From UBA3537 sp038138145 (GTDB taxonomy: Bacteria; Bacteroidota; Bacteroidia; Flavobacteriales; Flavobacteriaceae), in the NCBI GenBank assembly GCA_038138145.1, contig JAYQDD010000009.1, positions 7,671-71,670 of the forward strand: a stretch of DNA of 64,000 nucleotides, written 5' to 3'. This document shows positions 25,511-34,360 of this stretch, one piece after another. The stretch's first letter is position 1. The number at the start of each line of letters is the position of its first letter. Made by a program: the position numbers and the translations under genes. A model generated the notes under the pieces. That model was given only the letters and a program-made list of their open reading frames with translations, had not been told where the DNA came from and did not search any database.

Positions 25511-26902
25511 ATGACTAAAGCCATTGCACTACTTTTTGCACTCAACAGCCCTTCGCTTTTTGCACAAGCAAATGCATCACAAATAATTGAAAGTCAAGGT
25601 TTTAGCTTGGATAGTTTGTTGAGAGGAATTCTGGGAATGGTCGTACTCTTGGCAATCGCAATAGCATTGAGCACAAATAGGAAAGCTATCAATTGGAGGA
25701 CAGTAGGGTTTGGATTGAGTGCTCAACTATTGTTGGCTATTGCTGTTTTGAAGGTTGAATTTGTCCAAAAAATATTTAAGGGAATTGGAAATATCTTTCT
25801 TGCCGTTCTCGATTTTACTCAAAAAGGAACAGAGTTTTTATTTGCAGCATTTTCTACAGGAAAAATAGAAGCATCACTAAATACTTTTGCGGTTTCCATT
25901 CTTCCAACTATTATTTTCTTTTCCGCATTAACTTCAGTCCTATTCTATTTGGGTATAATTCAAAAAGTGGTAAAAATATTCGCATGGCTTCTGACAAAAC
26001 TGTTACAGGTTTCTGGCGCAGAAAGTTTAAGTGTTGCTGGAAATATATTTTTGGGTCAGACAGAAGCACCACTGATGATAAAAGCGTATTTAGAAAAAAT
26101 GAATCGCTCCGAGATACTTCTAGTAATGGTTGGCGGCATGGCCACTGTTGCAGGTGGTGTTTTGGCCGCATACATTGGATTTTTGGGAGGCGAAGATGAA
26201 GTTCTTCGTCAGTACTATGCTAAGCATCTTTTGACGGCGTCTGTAATGGCTGCACCAGGTGCAATTGTCATTTCAAAAATTTTATATCCACAAACTGAAG
26301 CCATTAATAATGATGTCATTGTTTCTCAAGAAAAAGTAGGATCAAATATTCTTGACGCCATTGCAAATGGAACCACCGAAGGCCTAAAACTTGCTTTCAA
26401 TATTGGTGCCATGCTTTTGGTGTTTTTAGCATTTATCGCTATGATTAACGGAATTTTGGGATGGATTGGCGATTTTGGAGGACTAAATGAATGGGTTCAA
26501 TCCAATACACCCTATCAGGAATTTTCATTAGAATTTATTCTCGGTTACGCTTTTGCCCCATTGATGTGGCTCATAGGAATTGCAAAAGAAGATATGGCAC
26601 TTATGGGACAACTTTTGGGGATAAAACTCGCAGCAAGTGAATTTGTAGGATATATTCAACTTGCTGATCTTAAAGACCCTTTGGCATTGGTTCATCTCAA
26701 ATACGAAAAATCCATCATTATGGCCACATATATGCTTTGTGGTTTTGCCAATTTTGCATCTATTGGAATTCAAGTTGGAGGTATTGGATCTTTAGCGCCT
26801 GGACAAAGAAAAACACTTTCAGAATTAGGCATGAAAGCGCTAATTGGCGGCACCATTGCATCTTTACTTTCAGCAACCATTGCAGGGTTAATCATAGGGT
26901 AA
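25511..26902 (+). CDS. Concentrative nucleoside transporter, NupC family
   Basis: 463-residue cation-coupled nucleoside importer of the inner membrane. The CNT signatures are visible: AGNIFLGQTEAPLMIKAYL (nucleoside site), GGMATVAGGVLAAYIGF, and in the C-terminal half CGFANFASIGIQVGGIG. It sits upstream of thyA and folA, and a deoxynucleoside kinase lies 6 kb away, so the neighbourhood favours nucleoside salvage. The N-terminus is extended by about 30 residues before the first conserved helix. Confidence 0.93.
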   Translation: MTKAIALLFALNSPSLFAQANASQIIESQGFSLDSLLRGILGMVVLLAIAIALSTNRKAINWRTVGFGLSAQLLLAIAVLKVEFVQKIFKGIGNIFLAVLDFTQKGTEFLFAAFSTGKIEASLNTFAVSILPTIIFFSALTSVLFYLGIIQKVVKIFAWLLTKLLQVSGAESLSVAGNIFLGQTEAPLMIKAYLEKMNRSEILLVMVGGMATVAGGVLAAYIGFLGGEDEVLRQYYAKHLLTASVMAAPGAIVISKILYPQTEAINNDVIVSQEKVGSNILDAIANGTTEGLKLAFNIGAMLLVFLAFIAMINGILGWIGDFGGLNEWVQSNTPYQEFSLEFILGYAFAPLMWLIGIAKEDMALMGQLLGIKLAASEFVGYIQLADLKDPLALVHLKYEKSIIMATYMLCGFANFASIGIQVGGIGSLAPGQRKTLSELGMKALIGGTIASLLSATIAGLIIG

Positions 26903-26997
26903 TAAATCCGTTGATAACTTTTCAAATTATTGTTCTTTCATACTTTACATTCATTGCTGCATTAATTATTTTTAAACTGTAATAATTAACCGTTTTT

Positions 26998-27822
26998 ATG
27001 AAGCAATATCTGGACTTAGTAAACCATGTTTTAGAGCACGGAAATGAAAAAGGAGACCGTACAGGCACAGGTACAAAAAGTGTCTTTGGATACCAAATGC
27101 GCTTTGATTTGAGTGAAGGTTTTCCAATGGTAACTACAAAAAAACTTCACTTAAAATCCATCATTTACGAATTGCTGTGGTTTCTTAAAGGAGATACCAA
27201 CATTAAGTATTTAACAGAAAATGGTGTACGCATTTGGAATGAATGGGCTGATGAAAAGGGTGATTTAGGGCCTGTATATGGACATCAATGGCGGAATTGG
27301 AACAGCGACGATATAGATCAAATAAAATCAATAATCGAAACGCTAAAAACAAATCCTGACAGCAGGCGTATGCTTGTTTCGGCATGGAATCCATCGGTTT
27401 TACCCGACACTTCAAAATCATTTTCAGAAAATGTGGCGGAAGGAAAAGCTGCACTCCCCCCTTGTCATGCCTTTTTCCAATTTTATGTACACGAAGGGAA
27501 ATTATCTTGTCAACTTTATCAACGTAGTGCAGATATTTTTCTGGGTGTACCTTTCAATATTGCTTCTTATGCACTATTTACAATGATGATGGCGCAAGTG
27601 TGCGGATATGAAGCTGGAGATTTTGTGCATACTTTTGGAGATGCACACATTTATAACAATCATATAGAACAACTCGAATTGCAACGATCAAGAACCCCTC
27701 GACCGTTACCTAAAATGGTGCTTAACCCAGAAGTGAACAATATATTCGACTTTACTTTTGAAGACTTTACTTTAGTTGATTACGATCCGCACCCACACAT
27801 CAAAGGAAAAGTTGCTATATAA
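26998..27822 (+). CDS. thyA: Thymidylate synthase
   Basis: Methylates dUMP to dTMP using methylene-tetrahydrofolate. 274 residues. GDRTGTGTKSVFG, the folate/phosphate loop SRRMLVSAWNP, the catalytic-cysteine motif LPPCHAFFQFYV and the dUMP-binding QRSADIFLGVPFNIASYA are intact. It is followed by folA, which regenerates the folate used up by the reaction. Confidence 0.97.
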   Translation: MKQYLDLVNHVLEHGNEKGDRTGTGTKSVFGYQMRFDLSEGFPMVTTKKLHLKSIIYELLWFLKGDTNIKYLTENGVRIWNEWADEKGDLGPVYGHQWRNWNSDDIDQIKSIIETLKTNPDSRRMLVSAWNPSVLPDTSKSFSENVAEGKAALPPCHAFFQFYVHEGKLSCQLYQRSADIFLGVPFNIASYALFTMMMAQVCGYEAGDFVHTFGDAHIYNNHIEQLELQRSRTPRPLPKMVLNPEVNNIFDFTFEDFTLVDYDPHPHIKGKVAI

Positions 27823-27864
27823 TTTCAACTGAAAACGCTATTTTTGCGGACTAAGTTTAGTCTA

Positions 27865-28371
27865 TTGAATACAACAAAACAACAAATACTGACCATCATT
27901 GTAGCCGTATCAGAAAACCAAGTAATCGGCAAAGACAATGATTTAATTTGGAACCTAAGCTTGGATTTGAAACGTTTCAAATCCCTAACCTCTGGACACC
28001 ACATTATTATGGGACGAAAAACATTCGAAAGTTTTCCAAAACCATTACCCAACAGAACCCATGTGGTCATCACAAGACAAAAGGATTATAAAGTTCCCGA
28101 AGGTGTTTTGGTTGTAAATTCGCTTGAGAAAGCCATTGAACTAACAGAAAAAGATGAACAACCCTACATTATTGGTGGTGGAGAAATATACAAACAAGCA
28201 TTAGCATTTGCCGACTGTATTGAGCTTACACGGGTTCATGCCCATTTTGAAGGCGATACATTCTTTCCAGAACTAGATTTAAATCAATGGGAAGAAACAT
28301 ATAACGAACACATAAAAAAAGACGACAAACACGCCTTTGATTTTAGTTTTACAACATATATAAGGCGATAA
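27865..28371 (+). CDS. folA: Dihydrofolate reductase
   Basis: Reduces dihydrofolate to tetrahydrofolate with NADPH. ILTIIVAVSENQVIGKDNDLIWNL is the family N-terminus, with GRKTFESFPKPLPNR and IIGGGEIYKQAL as cofactor motifs. No ATG precedes the first conserved strand; TTG at 27865 is the most plausible start (168 residues), and another TTG at 27844 is possible. It is 42 bases after thyA and operonic with it. Confidence 0.92.
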   Translation: MNTTKQQILTIIVAVSENQVIGKDNDLIWNLSLDLKRFKSLTSGHHIIMGRKTFESFPKPLPNRTHVVITRQKDYKVPEGVLVVNSLEKAIELTEKDEQPYIIGGGEIYKQALAFADCIELTRVHAHFEGDTFFPELDLNQWEETYNEHIKKDDKHAFDFSFTTYIRR

Positions 28372-28400
28372 AAAAATTCAAACTTAAAAATAAGCTTTAG

Positions 28401-29288
28401 ATGAACGCATATATTTTTCCAGGACAAGGTGCTCAATTTCCCGGAATGGGGCAAGACCTTTACGAACAATCATCGGTTGCTAAATCTCTATTTGAGGAAG
28501 CCAATTCGATTTTAGGTTTTGACATTACAAAAATCATGTTTGAAGGAAGTGCAGAAGACTTAAAACAAACAAACGTGACACAACCTGCCATTTTTCTACA
28601 TTCGGTAATTTTGGCCAAAAGTATGGGTGAACAATTCAAGCCAGAAATGGTTGCTGGCCACTCATTGGGTGAATTTTCTGCTTTAGTAGCCAATAATACA
28701 TTGAGCTTTGAGCAAGGGCTAAAACTCGTTGCGCAACGTGCCGATGCCATGCAAAAAGCATGCGTATCGACAGAAGGGACTATGGCTGCAGTTTTAGGTT
28801 TAGAAGATGAGATTGTAGAATCTGTTTGTGCCGATATTGAAGGCATTGTTGTTGCGGCTAATTATAATTGCCCTGGCCAATTGGTAATTTCTGGTGCTAT
28901 TGAATCCACCCACGCAGCATGTGAACATTTAAAAGAAAAAGGGGCACGTAGAGCTTTGGTCTTGCCCGTTGGCGGAGCATTTCACTCACCATTAATGGAA
29001 CCCGCACGCGAACAATTGGCAACAGCCATTGAACAGACAACATTCAATACACCCAGTTGTCCAATTTATCAAAATGTTTGTGCGAATGCCGTTCAAGATA
29101 CTACTGAAATTAAAACAAATTTGATTGCACAGCTTACCTCGCCAGTACGTTGGACTCAATCTGTTGAGCAAATGATTACAGACGGTGCGCAACATTTTAT
29201 TGAAGTTGGCCCAGGAAAAGTTTTGCAGGGACTAATGAGGAAAATAAATAGAGAAGTAAACACCAGTGGTGCTGATTTAGAATTATAA
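28401..29288 (+). CDS. fabD: Malonyl-CoA:ACP transacylase
   Basis: Loads malonyl groups on acyl carrier protein for fatty acid elongation. 295 residues. IFPGQGAQFPGMG at the N-terminus, the nucleophile elbow GHSLGEFSAL, the arginine region LVAQRADAMQKA, and GGAFHSPLM with the catalytic His are seen. It lies just upstream of lspA with a 4-base gap. Confidence 0.95.
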   Translation: MNAYIFPGQGAQFPGMGQDLYEQSSVAKSLFEEANSILGFDITKIMFEGSAEDLKQTNVTQPAIFLHSVILAKSMGEQFKPEMVAGHSLGEFSALVANNTLSFEQGLKLVAQRADAMQKACVSTEGTMAAVLGLEDEIVESVCADIEGIVVAANYNCPGQLVISGAIESTHAACEHLKEKGARRALVLPVGGAFHSPLMEPAREQLATAIEQTTFNTPSCPIYQNVCANAVQDTTEIKTNLIAQLTSPVRWTQSVEQMITDGAQHFIEVGPGKVLQGLMRKINREVNTSGADLEL

Positions 29289-29292
29289 TCTT

Positions 29293-29784
29293 ATGAACAA
29301 AAGAATAACATTCATCTTGTTTTTAGTCGTGTTAAATATTGGTTTAGACCAATACACAAAGCACATTGTGAGGACGGAGGTTGTTGCTGGATCACGTACT
29401 GAAATTGTTGGCGAGCTTTTACAATTAATGAATGTAGAAAACTCTGGTGCATTTTTGGGTGTGGGAAGTAGTGCTCACCCCGCAATAAAACTCATTTTCC
29501 TTCTTATTTTACCTGTTGTCGTCCTAAGTATTGTGTTGTACTACCTTTTTACTAACAAACATTTAGACACCTTATCTGTCATTGGATTTAGTTGTGTTGC
29601 AGGCGGTGGAATTGCCAATTTGTATGACCGTTTTGTTTATGGTTCAGTGACGGACTTTTTGTTTATGGACTTTGGATTTGCCCAAACAGGGATTTTCAAT
29701 GTTGCCGATTTGTCCGTTACAACTGGAATGATTCTACTCATCATTGCTTCATTCAAGCAAAAAGGGAAAACACATCAAGACTGA
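29293..29784 (+). CDS. lspA: Lipoprotein signal peptidase (signal peptidase II)
   Basis: Inner-membrane aspartyl protease that cleaves prolipoproteins; relevant here because of the many surface lipoproteins in the glycan locus. 163 residues, four hydrophobic segments, with GLDQYTKHIV, ENSGAFLG, the catalytic-Asp regions GGIANLYDRFVYGSVTDF and FNVADLSVTTGM. It converges on the amidohydrolase gene with five bases between. Confidence 0.94.
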   Translation: MNKRITFILFLVVLNIGLDQYTKHIVRTEVVAGSRTEIVGELLQLMNVENSGAFLGVGSSAHPAIKLIFLLILPVVVLSIVLYYLFTNKHLDTLSVIGFSCVAGGGIANLYDRFVYGSVTDFLFMDFGFAQTGIFNVADLSVTTGMILLIIASFKQKGKTHQD

Positions 29785-29789
29785 ACAGT

Positions 29790-31067
29790 TTAATTTTTAT
29801 AAATCTTACCTTCTTTCATTACGAATTGCACACGCTCCATAGCTGAGATATCTTCCAATGGGTTAGTGTCCGTAGCGACGATATCTGCAATATAATTAGG
29901 TTTAATTTGCCCCAGTTGATCGCCAAAACCAAGAATTTTTGCGTTTGTAACTGTTGCCGACTGAATGGCCTCCATAGCAGGCATACCTACCTCAACCATA
30001 TAGCCAAATTCTTTTGCATTCAGTCCATGAGGAAAAACACCAGCATCTGTACCAAATGCGATGGGCACACCTCTTTTATACGCTTTGGCAAAAGTGTTTT
30101 GGATTTTTGGCCCAATTTCTAAGGCCTTAGGAACAATAATTTCTGGATAAAACCCTTCAATTTTAGCATTTTCAGCCACAGCTTTTCCGGCGGTGATTGT
30201 GGGAACAAAATATGTACCATATTCCTTCATTAAGTCCATAGTTTTTGTGCTCATTTTAGTACCATGTTCTATGGTTGTTACCCCTCCAATTACAGCGCGT
30301 TGCATCCCCTCATCACCATGAGCATGAGCCGCTACAATCATACCATAATCTTTGGCCGTTTCACAAATCGCTTTTACTTCTTCAATTGTAAATTGTGGAT
30401 TCTGACCATTTTTGGCTACACTCAAAACACCACCAGTGGCTGTGATTTTAATGTTATCTGCTCCATTTTTGTAACGCTGACGCACCGCTTTTCGGGCTTC
30501 ATCAGGACCATTGATCACGCCTTGTTCTGGCCCTGGATCCCCCATTAAAAGTTTTTTCCTTCCGTTGGTTGGATCGGCATGACCTCCTGTAGTGGCAATT
30601 GCTTTCCCCGCAGTAAAAATCCTTGGACCAACAATCGTGTTGTTATTAATGGCATTTCTCAATGCAATATTAACGCCTGTTCCGCCAAGATCACGAACTG
30701 TAGTGAATCCTGCCATAAGGGTTATTTCTGCATAATTCACGGATTTGAACGCTACATCAGCCTCATTGGCTGTAAATTGATCCATGTACCGCTTTGGGTT
30801 ATACTCATTTTCCATGTGAACATGCATATCAATCAAACCGGGCATCACTGTTTTTGATTTCAAATCAATAACAACATCTAAAGCATGCTCTGAATTTACA
30901 TATCCATTTTGTATGGATTTAATTGTTTTTCCAGAAACAACAATTGTCTTTTTGGTAAGTACTTTACCTTTTTCTGTGTCAATAAGTTGACCACAATGCA
31001 AATAAATGTCTTGGGCCGAAACCACAATCATTTGCATAAAACATAAGATTAAAATTAATTTTTTCAT
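29790..31067 (-). CDS. Secreted metal-dependent amidohydrolase
   Basis: 425 residues with a signal peptide (MKKLILILCFMQMIVVSAQ). Amidohydrolase superfamily: the first metal motif DMHVHME, then VAAHAHGDEGMQRA, EHGTKM, FGTDAGVFPHG, and a C-terminal IADIVATDTNPLEDIS. The closest general type is the imidazolonepropionase/Xaa-Pro dipeptidase-like group, whose members cleave dipeptides or cyclic amides. The substrate is not evident. It is 11 bases after the DegT aminotransferase on the same strand. Confidence 0.88.
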   Translation of the reverse strand: MKKLILILCFMQMIVVSAQDIYLHCGQLIDTEKGKVLTKKTIVVSGKTIKSIQNGYVNSEHALDVVIDLKSKTVMPGLIDMHVHMENEYNPKRYMDQFTANEADVAFKSVNYAEITLMAGFTTVRDLGGTGVNIALRNAINNNTIVGPRIFTAGKAIATTGGHADPTNGRKKLLMGDPGPEQGVINGPDEARKAVRQRYKNGADNIKITATGGVLSVAKNGQNPQFTIEEVKAICETAKDYGMIVAAHAHGDEGMQRAVIGGVTTIEHGTKMSTKTMDLMKEYGTYFVPTITAGKAVAENAKIEGFYPEIIVPKALEIGPKIQNTFAKAYKRGVPIAFGTDAGVFPHGLNAKEFGYMVEVGMPAMEAIQSATVTNAKILGFGDQLGQIKPNYIADIVATDTNPLEDISAMERVQFVMKEGKIYKN

Positions 31068-31078
31068 GATTAAAAAAT

Positions 31079-32230
31079 TTAGGTTAAAAACGATAAAACA
31101 GAGGTGGTTATAAATTCAATCTGATCGTCTTCTAATTCGGTATGCATGGGGAGTGAAATGACTTCTTTTGAGAGCTGGTTGGTGACTTGAAAATCTTCAT
31201 CATTATAACGCTCATCTTGATATGCTTTTTGCTTGTGTAAAGGAATTGGATAATACACACCACATGGGATTCCTTTTGCATTTAGATGGGCTACCAAACC
31301 GTCACGATCGGCGTTCTTAAGCTTTAGAGTATATTGATGAAAAACATGACAATCACAGTTATCGCATATTGTTTCACATCCATTTCCAGCTTTTGGTGTC
31401 TCTATATTTGGATGATTTTTAAAAGCAGCATTATATTTTCTTGCCGCATTTTGTCGTGCTTTATTATAATTATCTAAATGTGGAAGTTTTGCGTCTAAAA
31501 CTGCGGCTTGTATAGAGTCTAAGCGCGAATTTACTCCAACAACATCATGATGATAACGTTTGTACATTCCGTGGTTTACAATACCACGAATGGTATGTGC
31601 CAGATCATCGTCATTAGTGAAAATTGCACCTCCATCTCCATAGCATCCTAAGTTTTTTGACGGAAAAAAAGAAGTTGAAGCAACATGACCAATGGTTCCA
31701 GCTTTAGCTTTTGATCCGTTGGACGCAGTGTAAGTAGCGCCAATGGCTTGAGCATTATCTTCAATGACAAACAAATTATGCGTTTTAGCGATTTCCATAA
31801 TGGCATCCATATTAGCGCATTGGCCAAATAAGTGCACAGGAACAATAGCTTTAGTTTTTGGTGTGATGGCATTTTTTATAGCATCAATATCGATATTGAA
31901 ATATTCGGGATCTACATCAACAAGTACGGGGGTAAGTCCTAAAAGCGCAATAACTTCTACAGTGGCTGCAAATGTAAAATCTGCTGTAATTACCTCATCA
32001 CCTGGCTTTAGTCCAAGCCCCATCATAGCAATTTGAAGAGCATCTGTACCATTGGCACATGGAATCACATGTTTTACATCTAAATAGGCCTCGAGGTTTG
32101 TTTGAAACGCTTTGACTTTTGGGCCATTTATGAAGGCAGCTGAATCTATAACTTCTTGGATAGAAGAATTAACTTGGTCTTTTATTGGGGTGTATTGACC
32201 TTTGAGGTCAACCATTTGTATTTTTTTCAT
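31079..32230 (-). CDS. DegT/DnrJ/EryC1/StrS family aminotransferase
   Basis: 383 residues from ATG 32230 (MKKIQMVDLKGQYTPI); the frame is open to 32281. PLP-dependent sugar aminotransferase fold: CANGTDALQIAMMGLGL, VIEDNAQAIGA, the PLP-lysine motif SFFPSKNLGCYGDGGA, and NSRLDSIQAAVL. A cysteine-rich insert, ETICDNCDCHVFHQYTL, follows the small domain. Members make amino sugars for surface polysaccharides. Its divergent neighbour waaA (lipopolysaccharide core) fits an envelope role. Confidence 0.92.
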   Translation of the reverse strand: MKKIQMVDLKGQYTPIKDQVNSSIQEVIDSAAFINGPKVKAFQTNLEAYLDVKHVIPCANGTDALQIAMMGLGLKPGDEVITADFTFAATVEVIALLGLTPVLVDVDPEYFNIDIDAIKNAITPKTKAIVPVHLFGQCANMDAIMEIAKTHNLFVIEDNAQAIGATYTASNGSKAKAGTIGHVASTSFFPSKNLGCYGDGGAIFTNDDDLAHTIRGIVNHGMYKRYHHDVVGVNSRLDSIQAAVLDAKLPHLDNYNKARQNAARKYNAAFKNHPNIETPKAGNGCETICDNCDCHVFHQYTLKLKNADRDGLVAHLNAKGIPCGVYYPIPLHKQKAYQDERYNDEDFQVTNQLSKEVISLPMHTELEDDQIEFITTSVLSFLT

Positions 32231-32349
32231 AGGGTTATTTTGATTGATAACACATCTATTTTGTGCCCCACAAAAATACAAAAATAGCGATGGGCAAATG
32301 CTAAAATTAAGATAAAGAATGTATTTTTGTTATAAATTAAAGCGCATTG

Positions 32350-33591
32350 ATGGCCATCTATAATCTTATTAATGAACTGGTTCGTTTGTTGCTCCCAGTG
32401 TTTGGGCGTTTTGATACGAAGCTAAAAAAAGGAATTGATGGGCGTCAAAAAACCTTTAAAATTCTTCAAGAGCATATTCAAAAAAGTGATGAGGTTTTTT
32501 GGTTTCATTGTGCCTCATTGGGTGAGTACGAGCAGGGTTTACCTGTATTTGAGCAGCTTAAGGCACAAAACCCAAAGACAAAAATTGTACTTTCTTTTTT
32601 TTCGCCTTCAGGTTATGAAATTCGCAAAGAGAATCTACTAACGCCAATTACAGTATATCTGCCTTTAGACACTAAAAAACAGGTTCAAAAATTCTTAGAA
32701 TTGACACATCCAAAACTTGTCGTTTTTGTCAAGTATGAATTGTGGCCTAATTACTTAAACGCTTTAAAAAATCATACTGCTAAGGTTGTTCTAATCTCAG
32801 TATTGTTGCGGGCTGACCAATACTTTTTTAAGTTTTATGGCAAACAATGGAAACATCTGTTCTTTTGTTTCGATCATATATTTACGCAAAATATTGAGTC
32901 AAAAAAACTATTGCAAAATATTGGTTACCAAAATGTCACAATCGCAAAAGATACTAGATTTGATCGTGTATCGAATCAATTAAAACAAAACAACACGCTT
33001 CCGTTTATTGAAGAATTTAAAGATGGAAAATTGTGTGTGGTCGCAGGAAGTACTTGGTTTGAAGACGAACAGGTGTTGATTCCATACATACAAAATGCGC
33101 CAAAATCAATCAAATTTATCATTGCTCCTCATCTAATTCAAAAACAAAACATACGAAAATTGAAGGAAGCTTTGGGTTCCAAAGCTGTTTTGTATTCAAA
33201 TTATAAAGAAGAAACATTAGCCGAAAAACAGATTTTTATTGTCGATACTATCGGACTGTTATCCAAAGTTTACAGCTATGCCGACGTAGCTTATATTGGT
33301 GGTGGAATGGGAACAAGTGGGTTGCACAATACACTTGAAGCCGCTGTTTTTGGCATCCCTATTGTTATTGGAAAAAATTATCAAAGATTTCCTGAGGCAA
33401 AAGAAATGCTACAAAATGGAGGTCTTGTAAGCATCAAAAATTCTGCTGGTTTGAAAAATGCATTAGATCGGTTTATTACAGATGAAAAGCATAGAGAAAA
33501 TTGTGGGCAAAAAAACGGAGTCTATGTTGCAAACAACAAAGGTGCTTCTGCCGCGATTATGGAAAAAGTAAACTTTTTACTTAAAGATTAG
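32350..33591 (+). CDS. waaA: 3-deoxy-D-manno-octulosonic acid transferase
   Basis: Adds Kdo residues to lipid A precursor at the inner membrane. About 413 residues from ATG 32350. FWFHCASLGEYEQGLPVFEQL, TYPL-region VYLPLDTKKQV, VFVKYELWPNYL, VVAGSTWFEDE and the C-terminal GGGMGTSGLHNTLEAAVFGIPIVIG (shortened here to its parts GGGMGTSGLHN and EAAVFGIPIVIG) fit GT30. Its last 11 bases overlap the 3' end of the GH16 gene on the other strand. Confidence 0.94.
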   Translation: MAIYNLINELVRLLLPVFGRFDTKLKKGIDGRQKTFKILQEHIQKSDEVFWFHCASLGEYEQGLPVFEQLKAQNPKTKIVLSFFSPSGYEIRKENLLTPITVYLPLDTKKQVQKFLELTHPKLVVFVKYELWPNYLNALKNHTAKVVLISVLLRADQYFFKFYGKQWKHLFFCFDHIFTQNIESKKLLQNIGYQNVTIAKDTRFDRVSNQLKQNNTLPFIEEFKDGKLCVVAGSTWFEDEQVLIPYIQNAPKSIKFIIAPHLIQKQNIRKLKEALGSKAVLYSNYKEETLAEKQIFIVDTIGLLSKVYSYADVAYIGGGMGTSGLHNTLEAAVFGIPIVIGKNYQRFPEAKEMLQNGGLVSIKNSAGLKNALDRFITDEKHRENCGQKNGVYVANNKGASAAIMEKVNFLLKD

Positions 33592-34360
33592 AATCTTTAT
33601 ATACTTTGATGTAGTCGATTACAAATTCTTGTGGGAAAATAGAATCGTCAACTTCGAATCCTCCAAAATATCCACCAACTGCCAAATTTAAGATGAGGTA
33701 AAATGGCTTATCAAAAGGCCAAATTTCTTCTGTTTTTTCGACAGGTGAAAAGGTATAAACGACATGATCATCAATAGAAAATTGAATTTGATCTTCATCC
33801 CATTGCATTTTGTAGATATGGAATCCCGTTTCAATTTCTTCTAAAGTCGTGATTTTTGTGTTTTTTGAGACACCATAACTGTCCTTGGTATGCAATGTGG
33901 TGTGGATTTTTCCTGGCATTCTACCCACATATTCCATGATATCTATTTCACCGCAATTTGGCCAATAATTTTCGTCAATATCATGCCCAAGCATCCAAAT
34001 CGCTGGCCATACGCCTAACCCTTGTGGGAGTTTTGCTTTGACTTCAACAGTTCCGTATTGAAACTCTATTTTATCTTTTGTTGTAATGCGGCCTGAAAAA
34101 TATTGATCTCCTTGTTTGGTTGCTTTAATAACTAGTTTTTCGTCACGTACAAAGACGTTTTCTTTTGTGTAGTGCTGATATTCTTTATTACCCCATCCGC
34201 AGAGGTTTGGACATCCGTCCCCTAACTCATAGTTCCAATGATTTAAATCCAAAAAAGATTGTTCAAAATCTTCAGTAAATATGACGCGTTTCCCAGGGTT
34301 ATCACTAGTTTTTGTGATAAATGCCAAAGACGATATGAGTATAATTCTAAACAATATCAT
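33581..34360 (-). CDS. GH16 family glycoside hydrolase (laminarinase-type), secreted
   Basis: 259 residues: a hydrophobic signal peptide without lipobox, then a single GH16 jelly-roll. The catalytic motif ExDxxE is GEIDIMEYVG, with WPAIWMLG and GWGNKEYQHYT as flanking subsites typical of beta-1,3-glucanases. It cleaves internal beta-1,3 bonds of laminarin-like glucans. Being non-lipidated, it probably acts in the periplasm or is released. Its start overlaps the GH3 stop by four bases. It is the last gene of the glycan locus. Confidence 0.93.
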   Translation of the reverse strand: MILFRIILISSLAFITKTSDNPGKRVIFTEDFEQSFLDLNHWNYELGDGCPNLCGWGNKEYQHYTKENVFVRDEKLVIKATKQGDQYFSGRITTKDKIEFQYGTVEVKAKLPQGLGVWPAIWMLGHDIDENYWPNCGEIDIMEYVGRMPGKIHTTLHTKDSYGVSKNTKITTLEEIETGFHIYKMQWDEDQIQFSIDDHVVYTFSPVEKTEEIWPFDKPFYLILNLAVGGYFGGFEVDDSIFPQEFVIDYIKVYKDSNL

